DNA of 32,429 nucleotides from an uncultured Bacteroidota bacterium (GTDB lineage Bacteria; Bacteroidota; Bacteroidia; Chitinophagales; Chitinophagaceae): positions 1 to 32,429 of the forward strand of contig CAIQHJ010000055.1 of NCBI GenBank assembly GCA_903871575.1, given 5' to 3'. Below, piece after piece: positions 1 through 8,834 of the stretch. The notes under the pieces are model-generated. The model was not told the DNA's origin, did no database searches, and saw only the letters and a list, made by a program, of their open reading frames with translations. Both the position numbers and the translations under genes were made by a program. Position 1 is the stretch's first letter. Every line of letters starts with the position of its first letter.

Positions 1-1221
1 AATTCTTTTTATCATATAATTTTCTGCATCACGTCCGCAAACATTGGTAACCGCAGGTACATTCGGAATAAATGATTGTTGAATAGCTGCTGGAGTTGGT
101 GCTGAAGTTTGTAATGTCAAGTTGCGGTATGACCTAGATCCACAATTAGACAATGCCTTAACCCTAACTGCTCCCCCAACGAAAGATATGGAATAATTTA
201 CCGTAATTGAATTGGTTCCTTGTCCACTTACAATACTCGCTCCAAATGGTACAACCCATTCGTACGATGAAACAGCTGAGGGGTTTATGGCATCTGGTGT
301 AGCCGTATAAACTATTCCACTTGTAGCTGTTCTAGAAGGAATACAATTGTTTCCTGAAATCGATGGCATGCCTGGAAGCGTTTTGAAAATAACAAGGGTA
401 TCTTTTTGACTCACACAAGTTGGATGTGGTGAAATAGAATCGTACACCGAAATCACCTGATTTGAATAGGCCAAAGCGGAGGTAAACTTAACCCCAATAC
501 TAGAAGTCCCTTGACCGCCGGTAATGGTTGCTCCATTTGGAACGCGCCACACATAGTTTATGCTTTCTGCATTGATGTTGACAATTACATATGTTAAACT
601 TGAATCTAGATTTACCACAGCACACACTTCAGTTGCACCATTAATTTCAGGTCTAGCGGGAGCAGCTCTTAAAGTCAAATGCAGCGTAACCAAATTATCG
701 CAATTTCTGCTGATGGTGGTATCTAACCCAACAATAGTAGTATCATAAGAAGCGATAAATATATTTTTATTACCAGAGCTGGTATAGGTATAATCCGTTC
801 CATTATATGTGAAAACAAATCTACCGGTACAAGCAGTTATAGTTGTATCTAAAATTAAAGGATTGGTTGCATCGGTGGTTATGGTTAACGCATTACTGGT
901 AAAATCTGTGCCATCGCTATTCATTACACAAGTAATCTGATCATTGTTTACCCAACCGCCAGTTTTGGTGTAGGTTTCTTGGGTTTCACCAACAATATCC
1001 AAACCATTTTTTTTCCATTGATATGTTACCGTAGTTCCTGGATCAGTTGGAGTAGCAGTAAATGCAATGGTTGCATACGCACAAACACTGGTTTCGGTTG
1101 CGGCAATGCTTACAGAAGTTGCGGGTAAAGGGTTGGTTGGGAATTCATGGTTAATTTTATTGGCCTGGCTAAAGAGGAATGAGCACAAAGAAGCCAATAA
1201 AATCAGAAACGTTTTTTGCAT
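1..1221 (-). CDS. Secreted protein with Ig/PKD-like repeats, C-terminus cut by the window edge
   Basis: Manual minus-strand translation from ATG at 1221 stays open to base 1: [28 protein letters not shown]... (signal peptide), with repeats such as '[21 protein letters not shown]' and '[22 protein letters not shown]', typical of Bacteroidota PKD-like adhesin modules. Not in the ORF track because no stop lies in the window. Confidence 0.85.
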   Translation of the reverse strand, partial: MQKTFLILLASLCSFLFSQANKINHEFPTNPLPATSVSIAATETSVCAYATIAFTATPTDPGTTVTYQWKKNGLDIVGETQETYTKTGGWVNNDQITCVMNSDGTDFTSNALTITTDATNPLILDTTITACTGRFVFTYNGTDYTYTSSGNKNIFIASYDTTIVGLDTTISRNCDNLVTLHLTLRAAPARPEINGATEVCAVVNLDSSLTYVIVNINAESINYVWRVPNGATITGGQGTSSIGVKFTSALAYSNQVISVYDSISPHPTCVSQKDTLVIFKTLPGMPSISGNNCIPSRTATSGIVYTATPDAINPSAVSSYEWVVPFGASIVSGQGTNSITVNYSISFVGGAVRVKALSNCGSRSYRNLTLQTSAPTPAAIQQSFIPNVPAVTNVCGRDAENYMIKRI

Positions 1222-1447
1222 GGGACAAATTTTTAGATTAATAATTTGTTTTTAAGAATAATACTTTTTATATCATATCTTAGAACCCACGCAATTTAAT
1301 ACCTTTTTTCTAATTTGTATGTTTATTAATCATTATTTCTTTTGATTTTAGTTATTTGTACGTATCGTCTACTTATTTTTTCCGAAATTGCAGACCTATT
1401 CCATTGTACCATTTTGAAATGGTTTCGAATTAAAATCTTAATAAACT

Positions 1448-3262
1448 ATGAAAATTCTCTTGCATTATTTAAAGCCCTTGCGCTGGCTGGTTGGTTTAAC
1501 CTTATTTTTAGCAGCAATCAATATCGGGTTCTCGCTTTTAGATCCAATTTTGTTGGGTAAGCTGGTAAACTTAGCCGGCGATTACCAAAACCCTGCAAAT
1601 CATTTTACTTCAGACAGCTTCTATTGGGGTTATGATCACATCACGCGAAAAGATAAGCCCTATTTGCAATTGGGTGTTTTTTATATTTTGATTTTCTCAA
1701 TTTCTGTTGCCATGGTAAGCCGAATTGCCAAAGCTTTTCAAGATTATTTTTTAAATCTGGTGATACAAAAATTTGGCGCTAAAGTGTTTACAGATGGATT
1801 GCAACATGCAATGAAACTACCTTATCAAGAATTTGAAGATCAGCGAAGCGGAGAAACTTTATCGATCCTCACTAAGGTTAGGGCTGATGTTGAAAAATTC
1901 ATGATCAATTTTATCAATATCCTTTTCGGCATCATCATCGGGGTAGTATTTGTATTTGTTTATGCGGCAATCTTTATCAACTGGCGAATTCCAGTAGCAT
2001 ACCTCGTTGGTATTGGCGTGCTCACTTTCATCACCAATACATTATCCAAAAAAATTAAACTCATCCAAAAAAATATTGTTGGCGAAACCACTGCATTGGC
2101 AGGCTCCACCACAGAATCGCTTAGAAATATTGAACTGGTAAAAAGTTTGGGATTAACCAATCAAGAGGTACAACGATTGAACAAAAACACCTACAAAATT
2201 TTAGGGTTGGAACTAAAAAAAGTAAAAAGTATCCGCAGCATCAGCTTTGTACAAGGCACCTTAGTGAATACGCTTCGACAAGTGATTCTATTTATTTTAA
2301 TGTGGCTGATTTTTAGAAATGAAATGGATGCCGGACAACTGGTAACCATGCAAATTTTCTCCTTCTTTGTTTTTGGCCCCTTGCAAGAAATTGGAAACAT
2401 TTTACTTTCTTACAGAGAAGCAGAAGCCTCTTTGCAAAATTTTGACAACCTGATGAAAAAAGCGCCAGAATCTGCGCCAACGCTTCCACAACCTTTGGGA
2501 CCAATAGAAAGTTTGTCATTTAACGAAGTTGGTTTTAAGCACCAATCTGCAACACACAAAGCCATTGATGGCATTTCTTTTCATGTTCAATTGGGTGAAA
2601 CCATTGCATTTGTTGGACCAAGTGGAAGTGGCAAATCTACCTTAATGAAATTGCTTGTTGGACTCTATCGTCCAGCTGAAGGGAAAATATTTTACAACAA
2701 CATGGATGAAACCGAAATCAATTTCGACGACCTCCGAAATCAAATTGGATTTGTAACCCAAGACACCAATCTTTTTAGCGGCACCATCAAAGAAAATTTA
2801 ATGTTTGTGAATCCAGCTGCTACCGATGAAGATTTGAACGAAGCTTTGCGCAAAGCATCTTGTACCCAACTGCTTGCAAAAGCCGAAAAAGGATTGGACA
2901 CCATGATTGGTGAAGGTGGTTTGAAATTAAGTGGTGGTGAAAAACAAAGAATTTCCATCGCCAGAGCTTTACTCAGAAAACCGAAGGTGCTTATTTTTGA
3001 TGAGGCCACTTCTGCGTTGGATTCCTTAACCGAAGAAGAAATCACCAATACCATTATCCAACTTTCCAAATCAAAAGATCAAATCACTATTTTAATTGCC
3101 CATCGCTTGAGCACGATTATGCATGCCGATCGAATTTATGTTTTAGAAAAAGGCGATGTGGTGGAAACCGGTACACATCTTCAATTAACAGAAGAAAAAG
3201 GATTGTACTTTGCCATGTGGCGTCAACAAATTGGTGAACGAAAAAAAATGACAACCTCATAA
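1448..3262 (+). CDS. ABC transporter, fused permease and ATP-binding protein (exporter type)
   Basis: 604 aa; N-terminal TM domain; Walker A GPSGSGKST, signature LSGGEKQR, Walker B VLIFDEATSALD, H-loop AHRLST. Confidence 0.95.
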   Translation: MKILLHYLKPLRWLVGLTLFLAAINIGFSLLDPILLGKLVNLAGDYQNPANHFTSDSFYWGYDHITRKDKPYLQLGVFYILIFSISVAMVSRIAKAFQDYFLNLVIQKFGAKVFTDGLQHAMKLPYQEFEDQRSGETLSILTKVRADVEKFMINFINILFGIIIGVVFVFVYAAIFINWRIPVAYLVGIGVLTFITNTLSKKIKLIQKNIVGETTALAGSTTESLRNIELVKSLGLTNQEVQRLNKNTYKILGLELKKVKSIRSISFVQGTLVNTLRQVILFILMWLIFRNEMDAGQLVTMQIFSFFVFGPLQEIGNILLSYREAEASLQNFDNLMKKAPESAPTLPQPLGPIESLSFNEVGFKHQSATHKAIDGISFHVQLGETIAFVGPSGSGKSTLMKLLVGLYRPAEGKIFYNNMDETEINFDDLRNQIGFVTQDTNLFSGTIKENLMFVNPAATDEDLNEALRKASCTQLLAKAEKGLDTMIGEGGLKLSGGEKQRISIARALLRKPKVLIFDEATSALDSLTEEEITNTIIQLSKSKDQITILIAHRLSTIMHADRIYVLEKGDVVETGTHLQLTEEKGLYFAMWRQQIGERKKMTTS

Positions 3263-3305
3263 ATGGTCGTGTGACATTTGTTACATAAAGCACCCCAAAT
3301 AAATT

Positions 3306-3313
3306 TATCTTTG
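3306..3313 (+). promoter_or_regulatory. Bacteroidota-type -7 box (TATCTTTG) for the DUF983 gene
   Basis: Exact TAnnTTTG match ending 4 nt before the ATG at 3318; TTTG at 3277-3280 is a possible but over-spaced -33 element. Confidence 0.55.
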
Positions 3314-3317
3314 TGGT

Positions 3318-3755
3318 ATGACAAGTCCCACCCAAAAAAGTCCAAGTTATTTATGGAGTATTTTTAAAATGAGATGCCCTAGATGTAGAAAAGGCAAAAT
3401 GTTTAAAGATGCCAATGCATATCGAAAGTTGAGCTTGAAACATATTTTTGACATGTACGATAACTGTCCTATTTGCAACCAGAAATATGATATGGAGCCC
3501 GGTTTTTGGTATGGTACCGGATATGTTAGCTATGCCTTAGCCGTTGCGATTTCTTCTTCTACATTTGTTGCTTGGTGGGTTTTAATTGGTATATCTGCCG
3601 ATGACAACCGCATTTTTTATTGGCTCATTTCCAACACTATTGCCTTGGTGGTTTTACAACCTTGGATGATGCGATTAAGCAGGGTAATTTATATCCGTTT
3701 TTTTGTTGGGTATGATAACGATTACACCAAACACGAGCCAAAAGCTTTTGAATAA
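3318..3755 (+). CDS. DUF983 family membrane protein
   Basis: 145 aa; MRCPRCRKGKMF...CPICNQKYDMEPGFWYGTGYVSYA, with the two CxxC pairs followed by TM segments typical of DUF983. Confidence 0.85.
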   Translation: MTSPTQKSPSYLWSIFKMRCPRCRKGKMFKDANAYRKLSLKHIFDMYDNCPICNQKYDMEPGFWYGTGYVSYALAVAISSSTFVAWWVLIGISADDNRIFYWLISNTIALVVLQPWMMRLSRVIYIRFFVGYDNDYTKHEPKAFE

Positions 3756-3775
3756 AGTAGAAGTCTTTTAATTTC

Positions 3776-6154
3776 CTAAATCTTAAAACTCAACGGCACC
3801 AATACCTTTATTCCAAAATTTCGCCCAACATTAAACACCCCATTTCTTCCTGTTGCAGGATTTGTAGGTGCATATTTTAATCGACTCAAATGATTTTGAT
3901 AGGCAACGTTTCCAATATTGCTCGCCGTAAAATAAAGCGCAAATAATTTATTGTTTTTCTTAGAAAACACCTCAGTGCCTAGGCCTGTATTTATTAACGT
4001 GTACCCATTGGTAGCGGTTTCTGTATTATAGGCCATAAAAGGTTTTGATTGTTTGAATGTATTGTCAATCTCAATCTTACAATAACTGTTTCTAAAATGG
4101 CTGTTTAATTTTTTAAAATCGGCCCTAAACTCGGTTAGTAATTTTGGTGCTGGAATAAAAGGTAGATTTTTACTTCCTTCAATAGCATTTTTAAATATCC
4201 CTGAAACATAAGAAAAAGTATTTTCAATATGTAGCCAATCCAAAGGATGCGGATGAATGTCTAGTGTTAATTCAACGCCTGCAAGATTTACTTGCTGTTG
4301 GTCAAATTTAAAAGCTTGAAGTATATCTCCATCTACTTCTATCAATGAATCTGTGCCAATATTATTTTGCAATTTTCTGTAAAAAATAAAATTATTAAAC
4401 TGATTATAATAGCCAGCCAAATTAAAAGAAAAATGATCATCATTAAATTCAATAGCGATATCAGATTGCGTACTTATTTCACTGGTTAAATTTTTATCGC
4501 CATATTCAAATCGATTTGTTCCCTCATGCGCACCATTTGATGAAAGCTCAGAAATACTTGGCGCTCTAAACGCTCTTGCCAAATTCAGTTTCAAATTTAT
4601 TTTATTGGTAATTGGATACGCAATACCGATACTTCCCGAAACATTAGAGAAACTTTTTTGTATGGAGTCGCCAATTTTTTCTCCATCCCGAATCATTTGA
4701 TTTGCATTAATATTTCTATTGTCAAATCGAATGCCACCACTGAAATTTATTTTTTTGATTTCTTTTTGTGCGTAAACAAAAACGCCGATGTCATTCAATT
4801 TGTAATCTGGAATCAATTGTTCAACGCCTTTATTTGTATTTTCTTGATGCATTCCATTTAATCCAATCGAATTTTTCCATCCCTTTCTTTCCTTAAAATG
4901 AAATTGAGTAGCATAGGTCAACGTTTTTAAATCAAAAAATAATTCACGTTCATTTACATCATCTGGATTGCCAAATTCTTCCCGCTGATTTTGTTGTAAT
5001 CCAATATTTAAACTAAGGTGATTGTTGCCTAATTTGAAGTTGTTGTCAGAAGCTACTTTAACATGCCTTATGTGTTGATAAGGCATAAATGGATTAGAAC
5101 TTAAAAAATCTGTTTGTGTAGGATTGGCTTCAATTCCACCTGGCAATAGATGTATAAAATTACCCAAACTGTCACGCGCTCCTTCAACCAAACCTGCCGT
5201 TAAATCAAACTTGCTAAAAACGAAATGACTAAAACCCCATCCGCCATTATAACCAATGTGTCCGCCAAAATTTTGTTCATTAAATTTTGAGTTAAATACA
5301 TAACCATCATATTTATTTTGATAATCGCCCGCAGCTTTTTTGGTACCATACATACTCCAATTAAATCCATTTTTATTGCCGGTAATATTTGCGTTGAAAT
5401 TCCTTAACCTGTTGTTGGTTTGATAATTAGAACTAACATTTATTTTAATGGTATTATTTGGAGCAGGTACATTTGAAATTATATTTATCACACCCGCCAT
5501 CGCATCCGAGCCATACACCAAAGATGCCGGACCTTTTAATACCTCAATTTTTTGAACACTCGCTTCATCAATCTCAATTCCATGTTCATCGCCCCATTGC
5601 TGACCTTCCTGACGAACGCCATCGTTGATGGTAAGCACCCTATTGTATCCCAAACCCCTAATTAGCGGTTTTGAAATAGCGGGTCCTGTAGACAAACTGG
5701 AAATACCCGCTTTTTTTGTAATGCTTTCAATAATATTCATGGAAGAAGTTTGCAACAAATCTTGCTGACGTAAAACAGAAACCTGAAAAGGCACTGTTTT
5801 CAATTGACTCGCTTTACTCACACCTGTTACGATTACGGCGTTGTTTTCCAAAATTGTTTCTTCAAGAAAAAAGTCTTTTCTCGTATCTCCCAAGATTTCA
5901 ATTTCTACAATTATCGTTGCATAATTCAAATGAGAAATTTCCACCAAATGCTTGCCATCAGTGATGTTGGGGATTTTAAAAAAACCTTCTTTATTCGTAC
6001 TGCCACCCGCTTTTATGTCAGTAAAATAAATAGAAGCGCCCTCAATTGGCAAACCCGTTTTTTGGTCACGGATGGTACCATTGAAATCGCCCTTAATATG
6101 TGAAGTAGCAAAACAAGTTGCTTGTAAAAAGATGAGTAAAATAAATAATCGCAC
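3776..6154 (-). CDS. TonB-dependent outer-membrane receptor with N-terminal carboxypeptidase-regulatory-like domain
   Basis: 792 aa; signal peptide; GTIRDQKTGLPIEGASIYFTD...STNKEGFFKI domain; plug 'VEVLKGPASLVYGSDAMAGVINI'-type segment (IEVLKGPASLVYGSDAMAGVINII); C-terminal beta-barrel ending NFGIKVLVPLSFKI. Confidence 0.93.
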   Translation of the reverse strand: MRLFILLIFLQATCFATSHIKGDFNGTIRDQKTGLPIEGASIYFTDIKAGGSTNKEGFFKIPNITDGKHLVEISHLNYATIIVEIEILGDTRKDFFLEETILENNAVIVTGVSKASQLKTVPFQVSVLRQQDLLQTSSMNIIESITKKAGISSLSTGPAISKPLIRGLGYNRVLTINDGVRQEGQQWGDEHGIEIDEASVQKIEVLKGPASLVYGSDAMAGVINIISNVPAPNNTIKINVSSNYQTNNRLRNFNANITGNKNGFNWSMYGTKKAAGDYQNKYDGYVFNSKFNEQNFGGHIGYNGGWGFSHFVFSKFDLTAGLVEGARDSLGNFIHLLPGGIEANPTQTDFLSSNPFMPYQHIRHVKVASDNNFKLGNNHLSLNIGLQQNQREEFGNPDDVNERELFFDLKTLTYATQFHFKERKGWKNSIGLNGMHQENTNKGVEQLIPDYKLNDIGVFVYAQKEIKKINFSGGIRFDNRNINANQMIRDGEKIGDSIQKSFSNVSGSIGIAYPITNKINLKLNLARAFRAPSISELSSNGAHEGTNRFEYGDKNLTSEISTQSDIAIEFNDDHFSFNLAGYYNQFNNFIFYRKLQNNIGTDSLIEVDGDILQAFKFDQQQVNLAGVELTLDIHPHPLDWLHIENTFSYVSGIFKNAIEGSKNLPFIPAPKLLTEFRADFKKLNSHFRNSYCKIEIDNTFKQSKPFMAYNTETATNGYTLINTGLGTEVFSKKNNKLFALYFTASNIGNVAYQNHLSRLKYAPTNPATGRNGVFNVGRNFGIKVLVPLSFKI

Positions 6155-6170
6155 AAGTTAAAATTTAGCA

Positions 6171-6192
6171 TTACAAATGTAGCTATTTGTAA
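6171..6192. repeat. Perfect inverted repeat TTACAAAT-N6-ATTTGTAA, operator-like
   Basis: Two 8-bp arms (6171-6178 and 6185-6192) with a 6-bp spacer, overlapping the -7 box above. Confidence 0.6.
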
Positions 6193-6203
6193 CAGTGTTG
6201 CAA
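6174..6203 (-). promoter_or_regulatory. Predicted promoter of the TonB receptor gene (TTG-N19-TACATTTG on the minus strand)
   Basis: CAAATGTA at 6174-6181 (= TACATTTG on minus) and CAA at 6201-6203 (= TTG), with a 19-bp spacer. Confidence 0.6.
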
Positions 6204-6308
6204 TCGCAATGTTTAATCTATTCTACTGATATCAATTTGTTTTGAGTAAAATCCTGTTTTAATGATGATATTTTATTTTTTATAGAAACGAAATCCGAGT
6301 AACTCCAT

Positions 6309-6316
6309 TAATTTCG
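6309..6316 (+). promoter_or_regulatory. -7 box (TAATTTCG) of pyrD
   Basis: TAnnTTYG match 7 nt before the ATG at 6324; no clear -33 element. Confidence 0.4.
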
Positions 6317-6323
6317 CAGGCAT

Positions 6324-7355
6324 ATGTATAATTGGCTGCGCAACATATTGTTTTTATTTGACCCCGAAAAAGTTCATTATTTTTCAATGAATGCATTGCG
6401 CTTTTTCTGTTCTATTGGTTGGGTAAAGTTGATATTAAAAAAACTTTTCGAAGCCAATCATCCCATTGTTTGTATGGGTTTACAATTTACAAATCCCGTT
6501 GGATTGGGGGCTGGTTTTGATAAGAATGCAGCATATCTTACCGCATTAGAAGTATTGGGTTTTGGATTTGTGGAAATTGGAACGGTAACACCCATTGCAC
6601 AAGATGGAAATGAAAAGCCTCGCTTGTTTAGATTGCCAAAAGACAAAGCACTTGTGAATAGAATGGGATTCAACAATCACGGTGCAGACGTCATTGCCAA
6701 TCGCTTGGCAAAATGGAGAAAAAGAAATCCAACATCCCAACTCATCATTGGTGGAAACATTGGAAAAAATAAAAACACACCCAATGAAGATGCTTGGAAA
6801 GATTATGAAATCTGCTTCGATAAGCTTCACCCTTTTGTAGATTATTTTGTAGTAAATGTAAGCAGTCCAAACACTCCTGGATTGCGCGCTTTGCAAGAAA
6901 AAGACAATTTAAAAATCATCTTCTCTATTTTACATCATCAAAACAAAACAAAAAATAAGCCGAAACCTATTTTGCTAAAAATTGCGCCAGATTTAAACCA
7001 AGCACAAGTAGATGACATCATTTCTTTGTGCCATGAAATTCAATTGGATGGTTTAATTGTATCCAATACAACCATCGACCGCGGCGGCCTTGCAACACAT
7101 GAAAGCTTTATCAACAGGATTGGAAATGGTGGACTGAGTGGACTTCCTGTAAAAAACAAGAGCACACAAATGCTGCAATACATACAATCCCAGCAAATTG
7201 GAAATACCATTTTAATTGGAAGCGGCGGCATATTTACGGGTGTCGATGCACAAGAGAAAATCGAAGCTGGTGCTGCATTGGTTCAAGTATGGACCGGATT
7301 TGTGTATGAAGGCCCTTTTATCGTAAAAAAAATCATCAGTCATTTAAATAAATAA
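6324..7355 (+). CDS. pyrD: Quinone-dependent dihydroorotate dehydrogenase
   Basis: 343 aa; NPVGLGAGFDKNA, EIGTVTP, NRMGFNNHG, VNVSSPNTPGLR, IGSGGI motifs of class 2 DHODH. Confidence 0.95.
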   Translation: MYNWLRNILFLFDPEKVHYFSMNALRFFCSIGWVKLILKKLFEANHPIVCMGLQFTNPVGLGAGFDKNAAYLTALEVLGFGFVEIGTVTPIAQDGNEKPRLFRLPKDKALVNRMGFNNHGADVIANRLAKWRKRNPTSQLIIGGNIGKNKNTPNEDAWKDYEICFDKLHPFVDYFVVNVSSPNTPGLRALQEKDNLKIIFSILHHQNKTKNKPKPILLKIAPDLNQAQVDDIISLCHEIQLDGLIVSNTTIDRGGLATHESFINRIGNGGLSGLPVKNKSTQMLQYIQSQQIGNTILIGSGGIFTGVDAQEKIEAGAALVQVWTGFVYEGPFIVKKIISHLNK

Positions 7356-7360
7356 ATGCA

Positions 7361-8143
7361 ATGGAATTATTTAGTTCAGAAAGCATCATCAGTTTTTTGG
7401 TTTTAGTGGTGCTCGAAATTGTTTTGGGAATTGACAATGTCATTTTTGTGAGCATTATCATGAACCGATTAAAAAACGCAAAAGAGCATTTACAAGCTAG
7501 GAGAGTATGGATGATAACAGGTATGATTAGCCGCACTTTAATGTTGATGGGATTGAGTTGGCTGCTCCAACAAAAAGGAAAATCTATTTTCACCATTAGT
7601 GGCAAAGGTTTCGATTTGGCTAGCATTGTTATGCTTGCCGGTGGAGTCTTCCTCATTTATAAATCGGTGATGGAAATACATGAAAAACTCGAAGGCGAAA
7701 ATCCCAATGCAGACCAAAAGAAAAAAGCAAACCTCAGCTTGGGAAATGCCATCGGTCAAATCATGTTAATCGACGCTGTATTCTCTTTCGATAGTATTAT
7801 TACAGCTGGTGGTACGGCCAAGCACTTAGCCATCATGATTGCTGCGGTTGTTATTGCAATGGTGATTATGTTTTTATTTAGCCCCAAAATTTCATCATTC
7901 ATTTATAAACATCCCACATTAAAAATGTTGGCGTTATCTTTTTTGGTGATGATCGGATTGAGTTTGGTAATTGAAGGTTGGGATGCAGCTAAAGCAGAAG
8001 AGTTACACCTCAAAAATTATATTTATTTTGGAATGGCCTTTTCATTTTCTGTTGAAGTATTAAACATGGTCATGCGCTCACGTGTAAAAAAACATGTTGT
8101 TCAACTGAATGAGCCATTGTTAACAGAAGAACCAAAAGATTAA
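7361..8143 (+). CDS. TerC family integral membrane protein
   Basis: 260 aa; LEIVLGIDNVIFVSII, IDAVFSFDSIITAGG (TerC acidic TM motifs). Confidence 0.9.
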   Translation: MELFSSESIISFLVLVVLEIVLGIDNVIFVSIIMNRLKNAKEHLQARRVWMITGMISRTLMLMGLSWLLQQKGKSIFTISGKGFDLASIVMLAGGVFLIYKSVMEIHEKLEGENPNADQKKKANLSLGNAIGQIMLIDAVFSFDSIITAGGTAKHLAIMIAAVVIAMVIMFLFSPKISSFIYKHPTLKMLALSFLVMIGLSLVIEGWDAAKAEELHLKNYIYFGMAFSFSVEVLNMVMRSRVKKHVVQLNEPLLTEEPKD

Positions 8144-8826
8144 TGTTGAAGTAAGGTTACTGCAACCATCCCTGCCGTTTCGGTTCTTAAACGGGTGTTT
8201 CCCAATGCTACAGGTATAAAATTATTTTTTTTAGCCTGCAATATTTCATCCATTGTAAAATCGCCTTCCGGTCCAATTAAAATAAGCGAATCGTTACATT
8301 TTTCTTGTGCAGCAAGTTGATTTTTTTGGTCATCTGCCTCACAATGTGCAATCCATTTTGATGAGGCCTCATAATCCAAAATGTCAGCAAATTTTGTAGG
8401 CTGCATTAAGGTTGGCATCCAAGTTTGTTTGGATTGCAACATGGCACTTACTAAAATGCCCTGCATGCGGTCTTGCCTGAAGTGTTGTTTTTCTGTTCTG
8501 CTGCAGAGCAAGGGAATGATGGTCGTTACGCCAATTTCTGTTGCTTTTTCGAGAAACCATTCGAAGCGACTTGTATTTTTTACCAACGAAATGGCAATGG
8601 TAATTTTATTTGATGGAACAGGTACAACAATGATGGATTCAATGTCAATTTCGCAACATTTTTTATGATTGTTGGTGAGCACTGCGGTTGATAAATTCCC
8701 TTTGCCATCGGTGAGCTGTAAACGCGCTCCTATCTCCATCCTCAATACTTGGGCAATGTGCCTTGAGCTGTCTTCATTTAATGCGCGCTGCTGAATATTA
8801 TCTGTAAAAAATATGGGCAAATTCAT
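8140..8826 (-). CDS. rsmE: 16S rRNA (uracil(1498)-N(3))-methyltransferase
   Basis: 228 aa; H(I/V)AQVLRMEIGARLQLTDGKG, LLCSRTEKQ, LIGPEGDF, LGNTRLRTETAGM motifs of the RsmE SPOUT family. Confidence 0.93.
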   Translation of the reverse strand: MNLPIFFTDNIQQRALNEDSSRHIAQVLRMEIGARLQLTDGKGNLSTAVLTNNHKKCCEIDIESIIVVPVPSNKITIAISLVKNTSRFEWFLEKATEIGVTTIIPLLCSRTEKQHFRQDRMQGILVSAMLQSKQTWMPTLMQPTKFADILDYEASSKWIAHCEADDQKNQLAAQEKCNDSLILIGPEGDFTMDEILQAKKNNFIPVALGNTRLRTETAGMVAVTLLQH

Positions 8827-8834
8827 ACTGTGTA

